From: CADEEN01 sp963816315 | GTDB lineage: Bacteria > Pseudomonadota > Gammaproteobacteria > Burkholderiales > Burkholderiaceae_C | Length of the DNA: 64,000 bases | Direction of reading: 5' to 3' | NCBI GenBank assembly: GCA_963816315.1 | Contig: CAWFJZ010000032.1 | Coordinates: forward strand, 310,001 to 374,000 | Shown here: one piece after another, positions 27,453 to 36,426 of the stretch | Numbering within the stretch: position 1 is the stretch's first letter | How the letters are laid out: every line of letters starts with the position of its first letter | Program-made: the position numbers and the translations under genes | The notes under the pieces: model-generated | Databases searched by the model: none | Told to the model about the DNA's origin: nothing | What the model saw: only the letters and a program-made list of their open reading frames with translations

Positions 27453-29425
27453 GGCTTCGACGCAGGCCGCGCGGCGCTGATCGCCTGCACGGACTCCGGG
27501 TTGACCAGCGTGCTCAAGTCGCCCGGCTCCTCGCCGAGCCACGCGGCGCGAACCACACGCCGCATCACTTTCATGTTGCGCGTACGCGGCAGGTCGGGAA
27601 CGAAGACGACGGCGGCCGGCTTGAACGCGCCGCCCAGGCCGGCAGTGATCGCGCTCGACAGGGCCTTGACTGCGGTCTCGCGATCGGTGTCCGCCCGCGC
27701 CACGCAGACGCAAACCACGGCGGTGCCTTTGATGGCATCGGGGATGCCGATCGCGGCGCAATCCTGCAGCAGCCCGGTGGCCATCAGCAGCGCTTCGATT
27801 TCTGAAGGTCCGGTGCGCTTGCCCGCGATCTTGAGCGTGTCGTCGGAGCGGCCGTGCACGTACCACATGCCGTCAGCATCGCGGCTTGCGAAGTCGCCAT
27901 GCACCCACAGGTTCGGCAGGCGCGACCAGTAGCTTTGCAGGTAGCGCTCGCGGTCGTGCCAGAGGCCGCGCGTCAGGCCGATGGTGGGCGTGCGCATCAC
28001 CAGCTCGCCGGTGACGCCGGCTGCCACAGACGCGCCCTCGGCATCGACGATGTCGGCCCCCGTGCCCGGCACCGGGCCGGCAAAGGCGCAGGGCTTGAGG
28101 GGATGGATCACGGTGCCGGTCAGGATCCCGCCCATCTCCGTGCCGCCGGAGAAGTTGAGCAGCGGCACGCGCTGCTTGCCGATGCGATCGAAGGTCCAGT
28201 GCCAGGCCTCGGGCGTCCAGGGCTCGCCGGTGGAGATCATCACGCGCAACCCACTCAGGTCACGCGCGGCCAGCGCCGCGTCGGGCAGCGACATCGACAG
28301 GCGCGCCACCGTCGGCGCCAGGCCGAGGTAGCTGACGCGGTGGCGTTCGACCAGGCGCCACAGGCGATCGGGCTCGGGGTAGTTGGGCGCGCCTTCGGCC
28401 AGCACCACCGTGGCGCCGACCAGCAGGCCGCCGAAGACGAGCAAGGGCCCGACCAGCCAACCCATGTCCGACATCCACAGGAAGCGGTCGTCGGGCTTCA
28501 AGTCCATGCAGATCGACAAGTCGAGCGCCGTCTTGACCGGGAAGCCGCAGTGCGAATGCACGACGCCCTTGGGCTTGCCGCTGGTGCCCGAGGTGAACAT
28601 CAGCAGGAACGGATCGTCGGCCGGCATCGGCTCGGTCGGCACCGATGTGAAGTCGCTCGGCGCCCCCGCAGCGAGTTCGTGCCACCAGTGATCGCGGCCT
28701 GCGGTCCACTCGTGAGGCGTGGTCAGATGGTTCAGCATGACAACATGACGCACAGCAGGGCATTGCGTCAGCGCCTCATCGACGACGGGCTTCGCGGAGA
28801 CGGGCTTGCCGCGTCGCAAGGAGCCATCGACGGTGATCAGGGCCACGGCGCGCCCGTCGTTCAGGCGCTGCACGATGGCGTCGGCGCCGAAGCCCGAGAA
28901 CATCGGCAGCACGATGGCGCCAATCTTCGCCACCGCGAGCATCGCGGCGGCCGCGTGCGGCAGGTTGGGCAAGTACATGCCGGCCACGTCGCCACGGCCG
29001 ATGCCCAGTTGGCGCAGGCCCCAGGCGAGGCGGCAGGTCTCGCGGTCCAGATCGGCGAAGGTCCAGGTCACGACCGTGCCGTCTTCACCTTCCCACACCA
29101 GCGCGGGTTGCTCGTAGCGCGCCGTGCCGCGCCAGCGGTCGATGGTGTTGAGCACGACGTTGGTCACGCCGCCGACGCACCAGTGGGCGAAAGGCGGGCC
29201 GTCGCTCAGGTCCAGCACTTGCTCGTAGGGCCGTTCGAAGCGGTAGTCGAGGAAGCGGATCAGCGCGTCGTGGAATCCCGCCGGGTCTGCGCTCGCATGC
29301 GCGTTCAGCGCCTCGAAACTCCCGACCCCGAGCGCACGCATGAAGCGGGTCAGGTTGGCGTCTTCCACCATGGCCGCGTCGGGCCGCCAGACGACGGCCG
29401 CGGGACCTGCGAGATCGACTTGCAT
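27449..29425 (-). CDS. AMP-forming acyl-CoA synthetase (acetoacetyl-CoA synthetase-like architecture)
   Basis: A 658-residue adenylating enzyme. The N-terminal region resembles the ACAS_N cap of acetyl/acetoacetyl-CoA synthetases (FLDYRFERPYEQVLDLSDGP). The phosphate loop is MFTSGTSGKPKGVVHSH, the adenine motif NFSGGTEMGG, the ribose Asp WVHGDFASRDADG, and the C-terminal hinge GKRTGPSEIE with the catalytic lysine in RTRNMKVMRR. It sits between glutaryl-CoA dehydrogenase and ETF-QO. It may activate a short or dicarboxylic acid intermediate, but the substrate is not evident. Confidence 0.85.
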   Translation of the reverse strand: MQVDLAGPAAVVWRPDAAMVEDANLTRFMRALGVGSFEALNAHASADPAGFHDALIRFLDYRFERPYEQVLDLSDGPPFAHWCVGGVTNVVLNTIDRWRGTARYEQPALVWEGEDGTVVTWTFADLDRETCRLAWGLRQLGIGRGDVAGMYLPNLPHAAAAMLAVAKIGAIVLPMFSGFGADAIVQRLNDGRAVALITVDGSLRRGKPVSAKPVVDEALTQCPAVRHVVMLNHLTTPHEWTAGRDHWWHELAAGAPSDFTSVPTEPMPADDPFLLMFTSGTSGKPKGVVHSHCGFPVKTALDLSICMDLKPDDRFLWMSDMGWLVGPLLVFGGLLVGATVVLAEGAPNYPEPDRLWRLVERHRVSYLGLAPTVARLSMSLPDAALAARDLSGLRVMISTGEPWTPEAWHWTFDRIGKQRVPLLNFSGGTEMGGILTGTVIHPLKPCAFAGPVPGTGADIVDAEGASVAAGVTGELVMRTPTIGLTRGLWHDRERYLQSYWSRLPNLWVHGDFASRDADGMWYVHGRSDDTLKIAGKRTGPSEIEALLMATGLLQDCAAIGIPDAIKGTAVVCVCVARADTDRETAVKALSSAITAGLGGAFKPAAVVFVPDLPRTRNMKVMRRVVRAAWLGEEPGDLSTLVNPESVQAISAARPASKP

Positions 29426-29436
29426 GGCCCTGGCCT

Positions 29437-30615
29437 TCAGTTGAACGCTGCGATGCCGGTGATCGCGCGGCCGAGGATCAACGCATGGATGTCGTGCGTG
29501 CCCTCATAAGTGTTGACGACTTCCAGGTTCACCAAGTGGCGGGCGACGCCGAATTCGTCGCTGATGCCGTTGCCGCCCATCATGTCGCGCGCCACGCGGG
29601 CGATGTCGAGCGACTTGCCGCAACTGTTGCGCTTGATGATCGAGGTGGCCTCCACCGACGCGGTGCCGGCGTCCTTCATGCGCCCGAGTTGCAGGCAGCT
29701 TTGCAGGCCGAGCGTGATCTCGGTCAGCATGTCGGCGAGCTTCTTCTGGATGAGCTGGTTGGCTGCCAGCGGCCGGCCGAACTGCTTGCGGTCGAGCGTG
29801 TACTGGCGCACGCGATGGAAGCAGTCTTCAGCGGCACCGAGCGCGCCCCAGGCGATGCCGTAGCGCGCGCTGTTCAGACACGTGAACGGTCCTTTCAAAC
29901 CGCGCACCTCGGGAAAGGCGTTTTCTTCAGGACAGAACACTTCGTCCATCACGATCTCGCCGGTGATCGACGCGCGCAGGCCCACCTTGCCGTGGATCGC
30001 GGGGGCACTCAATCCCTTCGCGCCCTTGTCGAGCACGAAGCCGCGGATCGAACCGGCGTCGTCCTTGGCCCAGACGACGAAGACATCGGCGATCGGGCTG
30101 TTGCTGATCCAGGTCTTCGCGCCGCTGAGCGAATAGCCGCCGGGCACTTTCTTGGCGCGCGTGACCATGCTGCCGGGGTCGGAGCCGTGGTTCGGCTCGG
30201 TCAGGCCGAAGCAGCCGATCCATTCGCCGCTCGCCAGCTTGGGCAGGTACTTCTGCTTCGTCGCTTCGTTGCCGAAGGCGTTGATCGGCACCATCACCAG
30301 CGACGACTGCACGCTCATCATCGAGCGGTAGCCCGAATCGACGCGTTCGACCTCGCGGGCGATCAAGCCGTAGGCGACGTAGTTGAGACCCGCGCCGCCG
30401 TACTGTTCGGGAATCGTCGGCCCGAGCAGGCCCAGCTCCCCCATCTCGCGAAAGATCGCCGGGTCGGTCTTCTCGTTGCGGAAGGCGTCGAGCACGCGCG
30501 GCTGCAATCGCTCCTGGCAGTAGGCCTGCGCCGCATCGCGGATTGCGCGCTCGTCGGCGGTGAGTTGGGCGTCCAGGGCCAGCGGATCGGCCCAGTCGAA
30601 TGTTGCGTGTGCCAT
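29437..30615 (-). CDS. gcdH: Glutaryl-CoA dehydrogenase
   Basis: A 392-residue decarboxylating acyl-CoA dehydrogenase that converts glutaryl-CoA to crotonyl-CoA and CO2. The start MAHATFDWADPLALDAQLTA at 30615 is preceded by AAGGAGACCCAC. Family segments are CFGLTEPNHGSDPGSM and the GcdH-typical LNSARYGIAWGALGAAEDCF; the catalytic Glu lies in NTYEGTHDIHALILGRAITG. In this cluster it would finish the breakdown of pimeloyl-CoA: ring opening gives a C7 diacid, one beta-oxidation turn gives glutaryl-CoA, and GcdH gives crotonyl-CoA. Confidence 0.9.
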   Translation of the reverse strand: MAHATFDWADPLALDAQLTADERAIRDAAQAYCQERLQPRVLDAFRNEKTDPAIFREMGELGLLGPTIPEQYGGAGLNYVAYGLIAREVERVDSGYRSMMSVQSSLVMVPINAFGNEATKQKYLPKLASGEWIGCFGLTEPNHGSDPGSMVTRAKKVPGGYSLSGAKTWISNSPIADVFVVWAKDDAGSIRGFVLDKGAKGLSAPAIHGKVGLRASITGEIVMDEVFCPEENAFPEVRGLKGPFTCLNSARYGIAWGALGAAEDCFHRVRQYTLDRKQFGRPLAANQLIQKKLADMLTEITLGLQSCLQLGRMKDAGTASVEATSIIKRNSCGKSLDIARVARDMMGGNGISDEFGVARHLVNLEVVNTYEGTHDIHALILGRAITGIAAFN

Positions 30616-30626
30616 GTGGGTCTCCT

Positions 30627-31787
30627 TCAGTGGTGGTTCATCAGCTCGCGGCCGATGATGATCTGTTGAATCTGCGTCGTGCCTTCGTACAGGCGCAGTA
30701 GGCGTACGTCGCGGTAGAAGCGCTCCACGGGGTACTCGTTGATGTAGCCGGCGCCGCCGTGAATCTGCACGCCGCGATCGGCCACGCGGCCGGCCATCTC
30801 GGTGCAGAACAGCTTGGCGCAAGACACGCGCATCGAGATGTCCGGGTTCGACACGTGTGCCGGCTTGCCATCGAAGCGCTGCGCAACGTCGCGCACCAGC
30901 GCCCAGCCGGCCTGCAGTTCGGCCTGGCTGTCAGCGAGCATGGCCTGGATGAGCTGGAATTCGCCCAATGTCTTGCCGAACTGCTTGCGTTCGCGCGCGT
31001 AGCGCACCGACTCGTCGAGCACGCGCTGCGCGCTGCCGCAGGCCACCGCCGAGATGTTGAGCCGGCCGCGGTCGAGCACCTTCATCGCTGTCTTGAAACC
31101 TTGGCCGGGCACGCCGCCGATGATGTTGGCCGCGGGTACGCGCACGTTCTCGAGGATCACGTCACAGGTCATCGTGCCGCGCTGGCCCATCTTCTTGTCC
31201 TTCTTGCCGAGCTTGATGCCGGGCAGGTCGGCGGGGACGATGAACGACGAGACGCCGGATGCCCCCGGTCCGCCGGTGCGTGCCATCAGCGTGAAGGCGC
31301 CGGCGCGCGGCGCGTTGGTGATGAAGCGCTTGGTGCCGTTGAGCACGTAGTGATCGCCGTCGAGTTCAGCACGGGTCTTCAGCGACGCGGCGTCGGAGCC
31401 GGCATCGGGCTCGGTCAGCGCGAAGGACATGACCAGCTCGCCGCTGGCCACGCGCGGCAGGTAGTCGGCCTTCTGGTCCGGCGTGCCGTCCATCAGGATG
31501 CCCTGCGAGCCGATGCCGATGTTGGTGCCGAACACCGAGCGGAACGCCGGCGCTGTCTGGCCCAACTCGAAGTTGACCTGCACCTCCTGGGCGACCGACA
31601 AGCCGATGCCGCCGAACTCCTCGGGCACGGTCAGGCCGAACAGGCCCATCTCCTTCATCGCCTCGACCAGCTCGGCCGGAACTTCGTCGTGCTCCTCGAG
31701 ATGGTTCTCGGCCGGCACCAGTTGCTCGCGGATGAAGCGCTGCACGGTGGACAGCAGGATGTCGAATGATTCGGTATCGAGTGCCAT
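30627..31787 (-). CDS. Acyl-CoA dehydrogenase
   Basis: A 386-residue FAD-dependent acyl-CoA dehydrogenase. FAD-contact segments are MSFALTEPDAGSDAASLKTR and KRFITNAPRAGAFTLMART; the C-terminus has QIHGGAGYINEYPVERFYRD and the catalytic Glu in RLYEGTTQIQQIIIGREL. It lies between badK and gcdH with gaps of about 12 bases. The pathway needs a pimeloyl-CoA dehydrogenase, which in R. palustris is the two-subunit PimCD. This single gene could do that step, but the assignment is positional only. Confidence 0.88.
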   Translation of the reverse strand: MALDTESFDILLSTVQRFIREQLVPAENHLEEHDEVPAELVEAMKEMGLFGLTVPEEFGGIGLSVAQEVQVNFELGQTAPAFRSVFGTNIGIGSQGILMDGTPDQKADYLPRVASGELVMSFALTEPDAGSDAASLKTRAELDGDHYVLNGTKRFITNAPRAGAFTLMARTGGPGASGVSSFIVPADLPGIKLGKKDKKMGQRGTMTCDVILENVRVPAANIIGGVPGQGFKTAMKVLDRGRLNISAVACGSAQRVLDESVRYARERKQFGKTLGEFQLIQAMLADSQAELQAGWALVRDVAQRFDGKPAHVSNPDISMRVSCAKLFCTEMAGRVADRGVQIHGGAGYINEYPVERFYRDVRLLRLYEGTTQIQQIIIGRELMNHH

Positions 31788-31799
31788 GAGGCTGTCCTT

Positions 31800-32580
31800 T
31801 CAGCGGTGCGCGAACACCGGCTTGCGCTTGTCGAGGAAGGCGTGCATGCCTTCGTGTGCGTCGTCGCTGGCAAAGCGCGCATGCAACTGGCGGCGCTCGA
31901 AGCCGATGCCTTCGGCGAGCGACGATTCGCAGGCGCGATTCACCGATTCCTTGATCGCCATCAGCGCCGGCAGCGAATAGCCGGCGATGCTCGTGGCCAG
32001 GGCCATCGTTTCGTCCATCAACCGATCGTCGGGCACGACGCGCGAGACGAGGCCATAGCGGTCGGCCTCTGCCGCGCTCAACATGCGCGCCGACAGGCAC
32101 ATGTCCATCGCCTTGGCCTTGCCGATGGCGCGCGGCAGGCGCTGCGTGCCGCCGGCGCCGGGCATCATCGCCAGCTTGACTTCGGGCAGCGCGAACTTCG
32201 CGCTCTCTGCCGCGACGACGATGTCGCAGGCCAGCGCAAGCTCGCAGCCGCCGCCCATCGCGAAGCCGGCCACCGCGGCGAGCACGGGCTTCCTCACGCG
32301 GCGGATCGTCTCCCAGTTGCGTGTGATGAAGTCGCTGCGTGTAGACGTCCATGTAGGTCCAGTCGGCCATCGCCGCGATGTCGGCGCCGGCCGCAAACGC
32401 TTTCGGGCCGCCGGTGACGACGATCGCACCGATGGCGTCGTTCGCATCGAAGGCCAGCAGCGCTGCGCCGAGCGCGTCCATCAGCGCGTCGTTCAGCGCA
32501 TTGAGCTGCTGCGGCCGGTTCAGCGTGATGACGCCGACGCGGCCGACCGCGTCGCGGTGAGGACTGGGCGCGTCGGTCAT
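31800..32580 (-). CDS. badK: Cyclohex-1-ene-1-carboxyl-CoA hydratase (one frameshift near 32333)
   Basis: Crotonase-family hydratase that adds water to cyclohex-1-ene-1-carboxyl-CoA. The first frame begins MTDAPSPHRDAVGRVGVITL with NALNDALMDALGAALLAFDA and the oxyanion-loop block AFAAGADIAAMADW. One extra base near 32333 (context TCTACACGCAGCGAC) shifts it to SDFITRNWETIRRVRKPVLA, with GFAMGGGCELALACD and the catalytic Glu region LPEVKLAMMPGAGGTQRLPR. From memory it aligns closely along its whole length (about 259 residues) with R. palustris BadK, and it lies in the expected cluster. It is separated from aliA by a Bug receptor gene. Confidence 0.85.
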
Positions 32581-32587
32581 CCTCCCA

Positions 32588-33574
32588 TCACTCGACGATG
32601 ATCTTGCGGTCGCGGATCAGCGCAGACAAGGTCTTGCCTTCCTGCGCCAGCAGCTTCTTGAACTCGGCAGCCTCCAGCGCCACCGGTTCCGCGCCCAGGT
32701 CGCCGAAGCGCTGCTTCAGCGCCGGGCCGGCCAGCACCTTGGTCACCTCCTTGGTCAGGCGCGCGGTGACTTCCGGCGGCGTGTTGTTCGGCACCCAGAC
32801 GCCGAACCAGATGTCCAGGCTCGCGTCCTTGATGCCGAGGTCGGCGTAGGTCGGCACGTCGGGGAAGAACGGCGACTTCTTGTCGCTGGCCACGGCCAGC
32901 AGCTTGACCTTGCCGGACTTGATGTGCGGAAAGGCGATGCCCGGATCGAAGGCCATGTCGGCCTGGCTGGCCATCACGTCCTGCAACGCCGGCGCCGCGC
33001 CGCGGTACGGCACATGGGTGATGAAGGTGCCGGTGCTCTGCTTGAACAGCTCGCCGGCCAGTTGCGGCGGCGTGCCGGTGCCCGCCGAGGCGTAGGACAG
33101 CTTGCCCGGGTTGGCCTTGGCCATGGCGACGAGTTGCTTGGCGTCCTTGACCTCCAGGCCCGGGCGCGTGATCAGGTACATCTGCGTGCGGCCGATGCCC
33201 ATCACCGGCGTCAGGTCGCGCGAGGGCAGCAGGCTCGACTTGAACAGCGAGGGATTGGCGGTCTCCACCGAGGTCGGCGCGATCATCACCGTGTAGCCGT
33301 CGGGCGTGGCCTTGACGACCTCGCCGGCGGCGATGTTGCCGCTGGCGCCGGGCTTGTTGTCGACGATCACGGTCTGGCCCAGCGCTTCGGTCAGTCCCTG
33401 CGCGACGAGCCGGGCCATCACGTCGGTGGTGCCACCCGCGGCGAAGCCGACGACGACCCGCACGGTCTTGTTCGGCCAGGCTCCTTGGGCTTGCGCGCCG
33501 AGTGCGGCGGTTGCCACGAGGGCGCCGACGAACGAGCGGCGCAGAAGTTGTCCCGACGTGAATGTCATCGTCAT
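32588..33574 (-). CDS. Bug-family periplasmic solute receptor (TctC type)
   Basis: A 328-residue exported receptor of the tripartite tricarboxylate transporter family. The signal peptide spans about residues 1-29 (LLRRSFVGALVATAALGAQA). The mature protein begins with WPNKTVRVVVGFAAGGTTDV, the family's ligand-binding first loop, and continues with VDNKPGASGNIAAGEVVK. No TctA/TctB membrane genes are nearby, as is usual for Bug proteins in Burkholderiales. Lying between aliA and badK, it probably binds cyclohexanecarboxylate or a related acid. That is inferred from position. Confidence 0.88.
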   Translation of the reverse strand: MTMTFTSGQLLRRSFVGALVATAALGAQAQGAWPNKTVRVVVGFAAGGTTDVMARLVAQGLTEALGQTVIVDNKPGASGNIAAGEVVKATPDGYTVMIAPTSVETANPSLFKSSLLPSRDLTPVMGIGRTQMYLITRPGLEVKDAKQLVAMAKANPGKLSYASAGTGTPPQLAGELFKQSTGTFITHVPYRGAAPALQDVMASQADMAFDPGIAFPHIKSGKVKLLAVASDKKSPFFPDVPTYADLGIKDASLDIWFGVWVPNNTPPEVTARLTKEVTKVLAGPALKQRFGDLGAEPVALEAAEFKKLLAQEGKTLSALIRDRKIIVE

Positions 33575-33599
33575 GTCTCCGGTTGAGTTGGTGTGGGAA

Positions 33600-35243
33600 C
33601 TACAAGGTGCCGTCGCGAAGCATCTCGCGCAGCTTGAACTTTTGAATCTTTCCCGAAGGCGTGGCCGGCATCGCCTCGCGCACGACCAGGCGCTCGGGGA
33701 TGTACTGCAGCGCGACCTTCTGCGCCTTGAGGAAATCGACCATGCCGGCCATGTCGAGGCTCTGGCCCGGCTTGGGCACGACGATCGCGCAGGCCCGCTC
33801 GCCGAGCCGCTCGTCGGCGTAGGCGACGATGGCCACTTGTGCCACGGCCGGGTGTTTGTAGAGCAGCGATTCGATCTCGAACACCGGGATGTTCTCGCCG
33901 CCGCGGATGATCACGTCCTTGCTGCGTCCGCTGATGCGGATGTAGCCGAGTGCGTCGATGTGCGCCAGGTCGCCGGTGTCGAACCAGCCGTCGGCATCGG
34001 TGCCGTTCAATTGCGGGCGCTTCAGGTAGCCGCCGAAGTTGGAGCAGGCACGCACCATGAGCTTGCCGATCTCGCCGGCCGGCAGCGCATTGCCGTCGAA
34101 GTCGATGACCTTCAACTCCACGCCGGGCAGCGCGCAGCCGTCGGTGGTGAAGGCGCGCTCGTCGTCGTCGTCGAGCTTGATCAGCGTCACGGCGCCGTTC
34201 TCGGTCATGCCCCAGGCCGAGACGATCTTGGTGCCCAGGGTCTTGCGCGCCTGCTCGACCAGCGGGCCGGGAATCGGCGCGCCGGCGCAGAGAAAGGTCT
34301 TCAGCGTCGGCACCGGCTGCGCCGTTTCCGCCACCGTCTTCGTCAGGTCGGTGAGGAAGGGCGTGGAGGCCATCGTGAAGCTGACGCGCTCATCGCGGAT
34401 CAGCGCCGCCGCCTTCTTCGCGTCCCAGATGTCTTGCAGCACGACGCTGGCGCGCAGCATGATCGGCATCATCAGGCCGTACATGAAGCCGGTCTGGTGC
34501 GCCATCGGCGAGGCCATCAGCACGACATCGTCGCGGCCGAGCTTCAGCCGCTCGGCGTAGGGAACGATGTTGGCCATCACCGTGTTGGCCGAGTGCATCA
34601 CGCCTTTGGGCTCGCCGGTGGTGCCCGAGGTGTAGATCAGTTGCGTGATGTCGTCAGGGCCCGGACGATGGTTCGTCAAGATTTGCTGCGCGTCGGCTTG
34701 CTTCTCCCACGCCGGCTGCGTGAGCAGCGCGTCGAAGTCGTTGGTGCCACCGCCGCCCACCACGACGATGTGCTGCAACGCCGGCAACTGCGGCTTGAGC
34801 GCGCGCGCCATCGCTTCATGGTCGAAACCGCGAAAGACCTTCGGCACGATCAGCACCTTGGCTTCGCCATGCTTCAACATGAACGACAGCTCGCGCTCGC
34901 GGAAGATGTGCATGAGCGGATTGACGACCGCGCCGATGCGCGAGCACGCCAGGTACACCAGCGAGAACTGCCACCAGTTCGGCAATTGCATCGCGACGAT
35001 GTCGTTGCGGCCGACACCCAGGCGCGACAGCCCCACCGCGATGCGGTCGGCGAGCGCGGCCAGCTCGCTGTAGCTGAAGCGGCGCACCTCGCCCGACTCG
35101 ACGCGCACGGCGGTCAGCGCGGTCTTGTCCGGGTGCTCGCGCACGCAGGCGTCGAGTTCGTCGTTGATCGTGCGGTCGCGCCAATGGCCTTTGGCGATGG
35201 CTTCGGCTCGGCGGGGCGCGAGCAGTACGGCGTCGAATTCCAT
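33600..35243 (-). CDS. aliA: Cyclohexanecarboxylate-CoA ligase
   Basis: A 547-residue AMP-forming CoA ligase that activates the alicyclic acid. It starts MEFDAVLLAPRRAEAIAKGH at 35243 with GGAGACACACC upstream. Core motifs are the phosphate loop QLIYTSGTTGEPKGVMHS, the A5 block SAWGMTENGAVTL, the ribose Asp in GWFDTGDLAHIDALGYI, SGRSKDVIIRGGENI, and the catalytic lysine in TPSGKIQKFKLRE. Its place directly after aliB, badI and badH gives the substrate. Without this context it could be called a benzoate- or fatty-acid-CoA ligase. Confidence 0.85.
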   Translation of the reverse strand: MEFDAVLLAPRRAEAIAKGHWRDRTINDELDACVREHPDKTALTAVRVESGEVRRFSYSELAALADRIAVGLSRLGVGRNDIVAMQLPNWWQFSLVYLACSRIGAVVNPLMHIFRERELSFMLKHGEAKVLIVPKVFRGFDHEAMARALKPQLPALQHIVVVGGGGTNDFDALLTQPAWEKQADAQQILTNHRPGPDDITQLIYTSGTTGEPKGVMHSANTVMANIVPYAERLKLGRDDVVLMASPMAHQTGFMYGLMMPIMLRASVVLQDIWDAKKAAALIRDERVSFTMASTPFLTDLTKTVAETAQPVPTLKTFLCAGAPIPGPLVEQARKTLGTKIVSAWGMTENGAVTLIKLDDDDERAFTTDGCALPGVELKVIDFDGNALPAGEIGKLMVRACSNFGGYLKRPQLNGTDADGWFDTGDLAHIDALGYIRISGRSKDVIIRGGENIPVFEIESLLYKHPAVAQVAIVAYADERLGERACAIVVPKPGQSLDMAGMVDFLKAQKVALQYIPERLVVREAMPATPSGKIQKFKLREMLRDGTL

Positions 35244-35261
35244 GGTGTGTCTCCTGTCCAC

Positions 35262-36416
35262 TCAAGCCGGCACGGCCGTGCGCCCAGCGCGAGCCCGCGC
35301 GATGATGGTTTTCATGATCTGCGCCGTGCCGTCGCCGATCTGGAAGCCGAGCACGTCGCGCAGCCGCTGCTCCATCGGCCCGCGGTCGTAGCCGCCGTGG
35401 CCGAACGACAGCAGGCACTGGTGCACGCAGTCGTAGGCGAGCTTGGGCGCCCACCACTTGCACATGGCGGCTTCGGCGCTGTGCAGCAGGTTCTTGTCCT
35501 TCAACCACAGCGCTTGCAGGCACAACAGGCGCGCGGCCTCGACCTGCGTGTCGAAGTCGGCCAGCGGATGCGACACGCCCTGGAACGCCGACAGCGGTTT
35601 GCCGAAAGCCTCGCGCTGCGCGACGTAGTCCCAGGTTTCTTCGAGCGCGACGCGCGCGACCGCCAGCACCTGCAGGCCGATCAGCGCGCGGCTGAAGTCG
35701 AAGCCCTGCATCACCTGCACGAAGCCCTTGTTCTCGTCGCCGAGGCGGTGATTCACCGGCACGCGAACGTTCTCGAAGAAGATCGAGCCGCGGCCGATGG
35801 CGCGCTGGCCATGGCAGTCGAAGCGGTTCGTCGTCACGCCGGGCAGGTCCATCGGCACGAGCAGCGCGGTCACGCCGTGGGCTTGCGATTCCACCGTGCC
35901 GGTGCGGCCGAAGACGACAGTCGCATCGGCCTGGTCGGCGGCCGAGATCGACGTCTTTTCGCCGTTGATCACGTAGTGCTCACCACCCTGGCGCTCGACG
36001 CGCAGCCGCAGGTTGCCGGCATCCGAGCCGCCGCGCGGCTCGGTCAGCGCGATCGCCAGCAGCGCCTCGCCGCGCGTCAACTTGTCGAGCCACGGCTTCA
36101 CCACGTCGGGCTGGCCGTGGTGCGTGAGGATCTGGCCGTTCAGCGACGCCAGCAGGTTGATGTACGAGATGCTCAAGTCGGCGCGTGCCACTTCTTCGTG
36201 GATCACGCCGGCCGCCAGGCAGCCCATGCCTTGCCCGCCGACGGCCTCCGGCAACTCGGGCGCGATGAAACCCATCTCGCCCATCTCGCGCATCAGCTGA
36301 CGGTCGAGCACACGCGTCTTGTCGCGCTCCTGGAAGCCGGGCGCGATGCGGTCGGTGGCGAAGCGCCGTGCGTGGCCGGCGAGTGCGACCAGGTCGTCGT
36401 CGAGGTAGGGGTTCAT
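35262..36416 (-). CDS. aliB: Cyclohexanecarboxyl-CoA dehydrogenase
   Basis: A 384-residue acyl-CoA dehydrogenase that introduces the ring double bond to give cyclohex-1-ene-1-carboxyl-CoA. FAD-contact blocks are LLAIALTEPRGGSDAGNLRL and VINGEKTSISAADQADATVV. The usual C-terminal catalytic motif with Glu (YEGT) reads IGDGTAQIMKTIIARARAG, so an Asp occupies the position. A similar Asp use is reported for some cyclohexane-type dehydrogenases. Gene order badH-badI-aliB-aliA matches R. palustris. Electrons would go to the EtfAB encoded downstream. Confidence 0.85.
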   Translation of the reverse strand: MNPYLDDDLVALAGHARRFATDRIAPGFQERDKTRVLDRQLMREMGEMGFIAPELPEAVGGQGMGCLAAGVIHEEVARADLSISYINLLASLNGQILTHHGQPDVVKPWLDKLTRGEALLAIALTEPRGGSDAGNLRLRVERQGGEHYVINGEKTSISAADQADATVVFGRTGTVESQAHGVTALLVPMDLPGVTTNRFDCHGQRAIGRGSIFFENVRVPVNHRLGDENKGFVQVMQGFDFSRALIGLQVLAVARVALEETWDYVAQREAFGKPLSAFQGVSHPLADFDTQVEAARLLCLQALWLKDKNLLHSAEAAMCKWWAPKLAYDCVHQCLLSFGHGGYDRGPMEQRLRDVLGFQIGDGTAQIMKTIIARARAGRTAVPA

Positions 36417-36426
36417 CGCCGCGCGC

